Positions 21,316 through 27,322 of a stretch of DNA of 28,677 bases are shown here, in pieces. The position numbers and the translations under genes were made by a program. Below the pieces are notes generated by a model that was not told where the DNA came from, searched no databases, and saw only the letters and a list, made by a program, of their open reading frames with translations. Within the stretch, counting starts at the first letter, position 1; every line of letters begins with the position of its first letter. The stretch is from a virus, in the IMG/VR virus record IMGVR_UViG_3300042892_002063, positions 1 through 28,677 of that record; one strand, written 5' to 3'.

Positions 21316-21321
21316 TACTTT

Positions 21322-21329
21322 TATTTATG
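21322..21329 (-). promoter_or_regulatory. T4-type late promoter (CATAAATA)
   Basis: CATAAATA on the minus strand, 40 nt before the ATG at 21282, in the gap after the ligase-like gene. Confidence 0.75.
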
Positions 21330-21339
21330 CAAGTTGGTG

Positions 21340-22416
21340 TTATTTGTTGAAATGACTTTGTCTAAACCCCGTGCTGACCAGCTTATAAGGGCCTTGTGTG
21401 GGACTATTAAATACAAACCCTTCCCCTCCAGCACCGCCTGGGGTAGACATAGCTATGTTTTTAACCTGCTGTGTAAATACTCGATCTAGGTAGTCTTTTA
21501 GTTGATAAATGCTGTTATAAATCATTTTAAGAGCGTTCCAGCCCTGGGTGTTTCTGTATAAAATACCGCCTTGATTGTCACCTATTAGTTTTTTATAGTT
21601 AGCAGGATCGTTTTGTTTTAGCCACTCGTCTACTGATAGATCAGTCTGGCGTGTTATTTTTTGATTGAAATACTGTTCTAGTTTTGCACGAGCGGATTTA
21701 GTGCCCAATTGATTTAAAAAAGTATCTACTAGATTTCCGTATTGACCAAGAATTGTTTCTGCATTTTTGTACAGTTGCGTAAGCTGTCTATCATAGGTGC
21801 CTAGTCCAAATTGATTATCTATATTTGGTCCCAACAAGGCCACGTTGCCAGAGCCTTCCAGTCCTTTGCCATCCCAAGGTCGTTCATTCATGCTGTGTAC
21901 AAATATCACTGCATTTTTACCTGCCAGTGCCTGACCTGCTTTGCTGTTGGCCGGTATCGCATATTGTGCCGTGGGACCACGTAAAACATAGTTTCCTTTG
22001 ACAGGATCGGACAAAGTAAAATAGTCGCCTTTAAACGTCACTGGTTGAGAGCCAACACTTTGCTCTAAACTGGACCATATGGCCTCGAGTTTTTTATATA
22101 AATCTGGACGTTGGGTTCCAGACTTTTTATTTGTATCGTATGCGATCCAGTCTTGTACACTATGAGCCAATATGCCTTTTGGATACATGTACTTGTCTGA
22201 ACAAAAGAACTGTCCTCGAGCGTCGCGGCCAAAGAATAGTGCTACTTCGCCGTCCCACTTGATTGTTACTTGTTCTGGATTGGTGATAATTTCTTTGAGA
22301 GTGTCAACTGCTCGTTTGGCTTCGGCACTACTGGTAAAGATAGCATTTTCAGGATGGGGTATTCTGGGATTGTCCGCAGTACCTTCAAATAAGAAATCAA
22401 CAAAATCCAATCTCAT
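21340..22416 (-). CDS. Ligase-like nucleotidyltransferase with KxDG motif (DUF6267-like), uncharacterised
   Basis: 358 aa from ATG 22416, overlapping the upstream stop as ATGA. The motifs of the DNA/RNA ligase and capping-enzyme superfamily appear in order: motif I V-T-I-K-W-D-G with candidate adenylated Lys53, motif III-like F-K-G-D-Y-F-T (130-131), motif IV E-G-F-V-F with Glu332, and motif V Y-K-L-V with Lys345. I recall similar proteins in T4-like phages under the label DUF6267, with no proven activity. The protein opens M-R-L-D-F-V-D-F-L-F-E-G, where L-F-E fits the T4 prohead-protease site. Co-transcribed with a pol-beta-type nucleotidyltransferase. Target DNA or RNA unknown. Confidence 0.7.
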   Translation of the reverse strand: MRLDFVDFLFEGTADNPRIPHPENAIFTSSAEAKRAVDTLKEIITNPEQVTIKWDGEVALFFGRDARGQFFCSDKYMYPKGILAHSVQDWIAYDTNKKSGTQRPDLYKKLEAIWSSLEQSVGSQPVTFKGDYFTLSDPVKGNYVLRGPTAQYAIPANSKAGQALAGKNAVIFVHSMNERPWDGKGLEGSGNVALLGPNIDNQFGLGTYDRQLTQLYKNAETILGQYGNLVDTFLNQLGTKSARAKLEQYFNQKITRQTDLSVDEWLKQNDPANYKKLIGDNQGGILYRNTQGWNALKMIYNSIYQLKDYLDRVFTQQVKNIAMSTPGGAGGEGFVFNSPTQGPYKLVSTGFRQSHFNK

Positions 22417-23189
22417 AGGTTGTGTCCCATAGTTCTGAACCAAGCAGCCGAGCCAGGTGTGGGTGCTGTTTCGGGCAGTGTGAGTACACCTTTGGCCACA
22501 GCTTGGTGTGCCTGTGCCAGTTTGCCTTCACGATCGGGATCGCCTTCAAGTGCTTTCATCACTGCAGCAGCACTGTCCAAGTCTGCGGCTCGAGCACCAG
22601 GGTTCAACAATATTTTTGCGATTTCGTTACGGTCCTTGCTGACCATGGTGCTGTCAGCATCACGATTATTGAGCGTACCGGCAAAGGCATCCACCTTCAT
22701 GTTCTTAAAGTTGGCAATGCTGTTCAACAAAATATACAGGTGTGCGGCTTTGAATTTGGGGTCAGCATACATGCCACGTGGACCATGTTGATGCCAGTCG
22801 GCCACACGCTTGGCATCGGCTATGATCATGAGATCTACCTGTGCATAACGCTGTTTTCCATCTTGAGCCGAGTAAGGAACATCCACATGTACGTTGCGAC
22901 CTTTGACTGCTGTTTTAAATCCCTTGGCTTGAAAATACTGTGCCAGGGCCTGCTTGGCACCTGTGGCATTGTCTGATCCAAAGTTTTTTACAGCAGCACG
23001 CTCATCGATAAAAAGATCAATGTCACCACTTTCAACCTTGTAACCAGCAGAACCTATGTCGGCTATAATTTTGTTTTGCAAAGCGGAAGGTAATTCTAAT
23101 TTGACTGTGTTGATCACTGTGGCAACATCTTCTTTGGCCACAGCTGACGTGTTGTCGAATACTTTTCCGCCTTCGTAAAGATAAAACAT
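22413..23189 (-). CDS. Polymerase-beta-type nucleotidyltransferase, uncharacterised
   Basis: 258 aa. Gly46-Ser47 then D-I-D-L-F-I with Asp56 and Asp58, and V-D-L-M-I with Asp119, form the GS...DxD...D catalytic pattern of this superfamily (CCA-adding, MNT and related enzymes), which transfer a nucleotide to RNA, protein or small molecules. The C-terminal half is helical. The opening M-F-Y-L-Y-E-G-G has an L-Y-E that could be a prohead-protease site. GGAG stands 8 nt before the ATG. It sits between an unknown protein and the ligase-like gene, with a 4-nt overlap to the latter. All three catalytic acids seem present. Substrate unknown. Confidence 0.7.
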   Translation of the reverse strand: MFYLYEGGKVFDNTSAVAKEDVATVINTVKLELPSALQNKIIADIGSAGYKVESGDIDLFIDERAAVKNFGSDNATGAKQALAQYFQAKGFKTAVKGRNVHVDVPYSAQDGKQRYAQVDLMIIADAKRVADWHQHGPRGMYADPKFKAAHLYILLNSIANFKNMKVDAFAGTLNNRDADSTMVSKDRNEIAKILLNPGARAADLDSAAAVMKALEGDPDREGKLAQAHQAVAKGVLTLPETAPTPGSAAWFRTMGHNL

Positions 23190-23762
23190 TTACTGAACTC
23201 CGGTACGTGCAGGATTGGTTTTAAAAACTTGTGCAGGAGGGGTAGCAGGTGGTACTATAGGGGCATTGTGTTTTTGCGGAGCATTTAACCCAAGTTCAAT
23301 GCCATCTCTGTCGGCAGCTTGTGTCAATAACTTGGCTGTGACTGCATCTACTCCTGCTTGTACAGTTTTGGTTGTGGGGTTGTAGAATACCCACTGATCT
23401 TGATTGTTTACAGTAAAATATATACTCTTAAAATTATAAATCAATGGATCTCGACTGTACAATTTATATTGTTGTACCATTTGAGATGGTCCCGTGGGTT
23501 CTACAACTTTGCCGGTCTTCCAATTAATCGCTGGTAAATTATTGGCTTTTCTATCTTGATCGATTTGAGCTATCATTTGCTGATCTTGTGCGGTTAATGC
23601 AGGGCCGCCGTCACGAAAAAAAGACAGGGCCTTTTTTAAAAGCTCAGGAGCAGCCGTTGTTGCATCTCGGCTTGTTTGTTGACTTTGTGCATTTTGTCTA
23701 GCAGCAGTTCGCTGGCTGAAAAAATCATACACACTTTCTTGAATCACATCTTTAATCTTCAC
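23190..23762 (-). CDS. Unknown protein upstream of the nucleotidyltransferase, packaged candidate
   Basis: 190 aa from GTG 23762 with AGGAG about 9 nt upstream. It opens M-K-I-K-D-V-I-Q-E-S-V-Y-D-F-F, where I-Q-E could be a prohead-protease site. Residues 20-40 are rich in Gln, Ala and Thr and the end is Pro-rich (P-P-A-T-P-P-A-Q). The middle has Y-F-T-V-N-N-Q-D-Q-W-V-F-Y, a small beta element. No catalytic motif recognised. Its stop touches the start of the nucleotidyltransferase, and its start overlaps the upstream gene by 11 nt. Confidence 0.65.
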   Translation of the reverse strand: MKIKDVIQESVYDFFSQRTAARQNAQSQQTSRDATTAAPELLKKALSFFRDGGPALTAQDQQMIAQIDQDRKANNLPAINWKTGKVVEPTGPSQMVQQYKLYSRDPLIYNFKSIYFTVNNQDQWVFYNPTTKTVQAGVDAVTAKLLTQAADRDGIELGLNAPQKHNAPIVPPATPPAQVFKTNPARTGVQ

Positions 23763-24000
23763 TTTTCAATCTCCTGACACCGCGGCGGAATTTTTCTGGT
23801 TCTTGGGTGCGTATGCTGTTGATAAGTCTACGTTCCAATTCGGCAGCCTGCTCGGGTTCGTAGTGTTCGCGAATGTAGTTGATCAGGTTGATGGCTCCGG
23901 CGATCACATTGGATGCACGGCTTTCCACAAGATTTTCACGATCTTTGTGGGCCAACAGGGTGTCTAATTCGTCTAAAATGCTACGTGCTCGCTTTTGCAA
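23752..24000 (-). CDS. Small helical protein, unknown
   Basis: 82 aa from a TTG start with GGAG 6 nt upstream. Charged and helical: L-D-E-L-D-T-L-L, E-S-R-A-S-N-V-I-A-G-A-I-N-L-I and a basic end K-F-R-R-G-V-R-R-L-K. I have seen this pattern in T4-like phages without a known role. First gene after the AATAAATA late box, so it leads the nucleotidyltransferase/ligase operon. Confidence 0.65.
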   Translation of the reverse strand: MQKRARSILDELDTLLAHKDRENLVESRASNVIAGAINLINYIREHYEPEQAAELERRLINSIRTQEPEKFRRGVRRLKSED

Positions 24001-24021
24001 GGTAGGCTCCGGTCTATGTAG

Positions 24022-24029
24022 TATTTATT
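24022..24029 (-). promoter_or_regulatory. T4-type late promoter (AATAAATA) for the nucleotidyltransferase/ligase operon
   Basis: AATAAATA followed by C on the minus strand, 22 nt before the TTG at 24000 and overlapping the helicase stop. Matches the late consensus at 7 of 8 positions. It would put 24000-21340 under late control. Confidence 0.65.
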
Positions 24030-25452
24030 CTGATCGGCTTTTCAAGCCAGCGAGCATTTGTTTGAGTTTAGTACTTTCTACCGTATTGCCCGGTGGTGGT
24101 CCAGCATCACGTTCTAGATCCCAGCCTTCCCGAGTGCGTGGTTCTGGTGGTTTTACCGTGGTTGTGGGCTTGATTTGATTTAAGATATTGTTCATGGGTA
24201 CCTTGCTACTGCCACTGCTGTTTTGTGAATCCGGGCCCGGATCTGTGATACGCATGGTTTCTATGCTGTAGTCCAGATCAATTTTTTGACCAGAGCCTGC
24301 ACCCGAACGGTTCTTCATACATTGCAGTTGATACTTGCCACGCTCTTTCATGGCTCTTGACGTAAAGATACCAAACACGTTGTCTGCTGTGTTGATCTTT
24401 GAAATACCACCCGAGATATGACTGTGATCATAGTCAATTTCTTCCACAGCCGATCGATTCAACTGCGAAGCCGTTACAAAAAACACATTTAATTCTTCGG
24501 CCAAGTTACGCAGTTCCTCACTCACATACTTGTCTTTGACAAACAGGTCATTGGGGCTGACCTTGGCGCTGACTGGCATCAGCAGATCCAAATAGTCAAC
24601 CATGATAAAGTCTACTCTCATGCCTGTTTGTATCTGCATTTCTTTGATGTAGGCTCTGATGTCATTGACTGTGCTTTGTGCTGGCAAGGCCTTGATCCTG
24701 TACTGACCAAATTTCTTCTTGGCCAAGTTCAATTTCATCACAGTATCATCTATATTTTTTCTAATTTCCTTGGTGCTCATGTTGGCAATCATGGCATCGG
24801 TACGCAGACTGCTTAGACCTTCACTGAGTTCCAGACTCACATACACACCATTGAGTCCAGTGGTCAACCAGTTGATGGCTATGTTCATCATGAACAAACT
24901 TTTACCTGATCCTGAACCGCCGGCAAAGATATTCAATTCTCCCTTGCTGAATCCACCATAGAGAATATGATCCAGGCTGGGCCAGCCTGTGCTGACTTTG
25001 TAACCGTTGTCAAAGTAGTCAGTCAAGCGTGTCTTGGGATCACTGAAATAGTCTGTGCCCAGGTCCTTGGTCAGGCTGATTTCCAAGGCATCCTTCATGA
25101 TCTTGAGTATGCCTTCGCTTTGTCCTTTTTCCAACAAGTCAGCACACTGCAACACTGCACGCTCACCTGACTTTTGTTTGGTAAAGGCTTCAAACTGTTC
25201 CAACAACCAGTCTTGATGTCCTTGTACCGCGGCCGGTATGGGTCTGAGTTCTACACTGGTAACTGCTCGGATTTGTTCATAGGTGGGAAGTGTTTTGTGA
25301 TCTTCTGTGTGAGTTTTGATAAATCTAGCCACTTCACGCAGACTGCGGTCAAAATTTTCTGGATTGTAAATATTTTGCACACGCACAAAACTCTGTGCAT
25401 CCTGCATCATCATTTCTAAAAACAGTTTTTGTGTTTCGGTATTGTATTCCAT
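24025..25452 (-). CDS. 41: Replicative DNA helicase, T4 gp41/DnaB family
   Basis: 475 aa, the same length as T4 gp41. It is the hexameric 5'-3' helicase that unwinds the fork and works with the primase. The RecA-type core has Walker A G-G-S-G-S-G-K-S (178-185), Walker B F-I-M-V-D-Y (282-287), the sensor motif T-A-S-Q-L-N-R near 328-333, and N-R-S-G-A-G-S-G near 381-388 for nucleotide contact by a neighbour subunit. The N-terminal 130 residues form the helical primase-binding collar. The C-terminal 70 residues are Pro/Ser-rich and probably flexible. The start is two bases after the primase stop, with no clear ribosome site. Confidence 0.95.
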   Translation of the reverse strand: MEYNTETQKLFLEMMMQDAQSFVRVQNIYNPENFDRSLREVARFIKTHTEDHKTLPTYEQIRAVTSVELRPIPAAVQGHQDWLLEQFEAFTKQKSGERAVLQCADLLEKGQSEGILKIMKDALEISLTKDLGTDYFSDPKTRLTDYFDNGYKVSTGWPSLDHILYGGFSKGELNIFAGGSGSGKSLFMMNIAINWLTTGLNGVYVSLELSEGLSSLRTDAMIANMSTKEIRKNIDDTVMKLNLAKKKFGQYRIKALPAQSTVNDIRAYIKEMQIQTGMRVDFIMVDYLDLLMPVSAKVSPNDLFVKDKYVSEELRNLAEELNVFFVTASQLNRSAVEEIDYDHSHISGGISKINTADNVFGIFTSRAMKERGKYQLQCMKNRSGAGSGQKIDLDYSIETMRITDPGPDSQNSSGSSKVPMNNILNQIKPTTTVKPPEPRTREGWDLERDAGPPPGNTVESTKLKQMLAGLKSRSE

Positions 25453-25454
25453 GT

Positions 25455-26489
25455 TTAATTATATAGTCTTTTCTTTAATAGTTCAATCTTTAATCTGTTC
25501 GACTGTCGGGCATCAATAATGGACTTTAACACAAACAATTTGCCATATGCTTGAACTGCCGAGTTGATGTCTTTGCAGGTTTCTTGCCACACAGGAAAAC
25601 TTACACTCCAACCATATTCCAAGGCCGCATCCACCAATCGGGTGCCGGCAGAGTCAGTGTCCGGAACTACAACAACTTCCCGGCTCAAGCTGTCGATGAT
25701 GTCAGCCTGTTGCTCACTGACCTGGTTGCCTAGTGTGGCCACACCATCCACAGCCATGGCATCAAACGGACCTTCGGCCACTATGACAAACCGGCTGTCA
25801 CCGCGTTGTCGATCCACGTTGAACACATAACCAGATTCGTGGCTGTTGTGGTAACGTGGTTTGATGTCATCGGTCACGGCTCGAGCCGTGTATCCAATGA
25901 TGCGTCCGTGCCAGGTAAACGGAATAATAATTCTTTTGTTTAGATTGTACTGTCGTTCTGGAGTCCAATAAAAATCATATCGGGTAAAATCTATGCCACG
26001 TGTGGCTCCATATAACACAGCAGAGTGCCAGTCTTTGGGCACGTCCTGTGCATCATTGAGCTCATAGAATGTGTTCAAGGCATGAAATGTCTGTGCCTGT
26101 TCGGGCAAGGCTCTGGGACGAAAGTCAATGGGTTGGGTTTCTTCTACTTCTATCAATGTTTCCGGAGCTACCAGTTCACGTATGCGGATAGCATCAATGA
26201 CCAGTCGTTTGACAGTACCCTCATCTGCACCCAACCAGTTCAGTAGTTTGCGAAACTTGTAGGTCAAATGACGACCGGGAACATAACTGGCTTTGAAGTT
26301 GCAATTAAAACAGTGATAGCTGACGCCACCATCAGCGTTCATTACTAGTCCGCCACGACCACGTGTATCCGCCGTTTCGCCATTGTGTGAGCAACAAACT
26401 CCGTTGAAACTGATCCAACCCGACGTGGCGTTGGTTTTACGTCGATGCGGTAATATTTGGACAACTGCGTCGCGAATAGAGTTCAACAT
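25455..26489 (-). CDS. 61: DNA primase, T4 gp61 family
   Basis: 344 aa, close to T4 gp61 (342 aa). It makes RNA primers for the lagging strand together with gp41. The zinc-binding part has Cys32/Cys33-x-His35 and C-F-N-C (60-63), with T-R-G-R-G-G between. The TOPRIM catalytic part has V-I-V-A-E-G-P-F-D-A with Glu239 and V-V-V-P-D-T-D-S with Asp277 and Asp279. It is first after a sigma70-type promoter at 26497-26525; AGGA abuts the ATG so the leader is only about one to a few bases. Confidence 0.93.
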   Translation of the reverse strand: MLNSIRDAVVQILPHRRKTNATSGWISFNGVCCSHNGETADTRGRGGLVMNADGGVSYHCFNCNFKASYVPGRHLTYKFRKLLNWLGADEGTVKRLVIDAIRIRELVAPETLIEVEETQPIDFRPRALPEQAQTFHALNTFYELNDAQDVPKDWHSAVLYGATRGIDFTRYDFYWTPERQYNLNKRIIIPFTWHGRIIGYTARAVTDDIKPRYHNSHESGYVFNVDRQRGDSRFVIVAEGPFDAMAVDGVATLGNQVSEQQADIIDSLSREVVVVPDTDSAGTRLVDAALEYGWSVSFPVWQETCKDINSAVQAYGKLFVLKSIIDARQSNRLKIELLKKRLYN

Positions 26490-26496
26490 TCCTACT

Positions 26497-26525
26497 AGTA
26501 TAACAGAATTTTTGGATTAGGTCAA
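26497..26525 (-). promoter_or_regulatory. Sigma70-type promoter for primase-helicase
   Basis: On the minus strand TTGACC (26520-26525), a 17-nt spacer and TATACT (26497-26502). It lies between the LamG-like gene and the primase, and places replication genes under host-type control. Confidence 0.85.
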
Positions 26526-26578
26526 CGGATCGATAACCAAATCTTAGAATGGTTTGGTAGCACTCTGTGTCCATAATG

Positions 26579-27319
26579 TTAATATCCAAATCTTGCTTTG
26601 TATGTGGCATGTTCAGCCTGTATTTCTGCCAGTGATAATTCTTTGTTCCATACTTTAACAAACCCTACATCTGCATCTACTTGTTCTGAGTTGTCTTGTC
26701 TAGAAAACAATCTCAATCCGTTAAATCCACCATTGGTAGAACCTGTGCCAAAGGTACCGCTTGGAGCAGTTGTGGTTGCTATGTAACTTTTTGATTTAGT
26801 AGCACCAGCTGCTCCAGTTGAACTGAACCATATAAAATGCCAGGCAGTATCTGCAGCATCTGTGTTTGAGCCAATGAATCCATTAGCAAAAGCAATGTTC
26901 ATGCGGGAAGCTGGTGAATCCCACAACCCCATTAGAAAATCTGGACTGGCTGTGTTGGCATTGAGCAATCTACCTGCTGTGGCGCCATTCCACTTGTAGG
27001 CCATGCCCACGGTGTAGGCCTGTGTGCCACTGCTGTAGTTGGGACCAAATGTTAAGAAGTTATTAGTAGATGCCGTTGTTACTCTAAACACACCACCATT
27101 TGCTGCATTCCATGAAATCCTTGGTGTGGGATTTGTCACAGTTATGACATAGCTGCCTGAGCCTGCTATGGTACTGCCGTTCGCAGGCATGGCCGCGTAG
27201 TTGGCCGCATCTAGATCTAACACCAAGCTGGCTGAGGTTATTGGACCAGAAGCCACAACTGCCCTTTTATAAATCCGTTGTGCTGGTTGATGTAACGCAC
27301 TAAATCTTGCAAATTTCAT
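26579..27319 (-). CDS. LamG/concanavalin-like fibre or lectin protein
   Basis: 246 aa. From about residue 26 it reads S-A-S-L-V-L-D-L-D-A-A-N-Y, a typical start of phage LamG-like jelly-roll domains. It ends with V-G-F-V-K-V-W-N-K-E-L-S-L-A-E-I-Q-A, the classic closing of Laminin_G_3 proteins. Other strands include Y-T-V-G-M-A-Y-K-W-N-G and W-H-F-I-W-F-S-S-T. Such domains bind sugars on the host surface at the tip of fibres. It starts 4 nt after the long fibre's stop with no ribosome site, so coupled to it and likely part of the same fibre. Confidence 0.8.
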   Translation of the reverse strand: MKFARFSALHQPAQRIYKRAVVASGPITSASLVLDLDAANYAAMPANGSTIAGSGSYVITVTNPTPRISWNAANGGVFRVTTASTNNFLTFGPNYSSGTQAYTVGMAYKWNGATAGRLLNANTASPDFLMGLWDSPASRMNIAFANGFIGSNTDAADTAWHFIWFSSTGAAGATKSKSYIATTTAPSGTFGTGSTNGGFNGLRLFSRQDNSEQVDADVGFVKVWNKELSLAEIQAEHATYKARFGY

Positions 27320-27322
27320 GGG

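Noticed and set aside
26437-26661. Minus-strand 74-codon frame spanning the primase promoter
   Set aside because: It overlaps the ends of the LamG-like gene and the primase in another frame, runs through the TTGACC/TATACT promoter and has no ribosome site.
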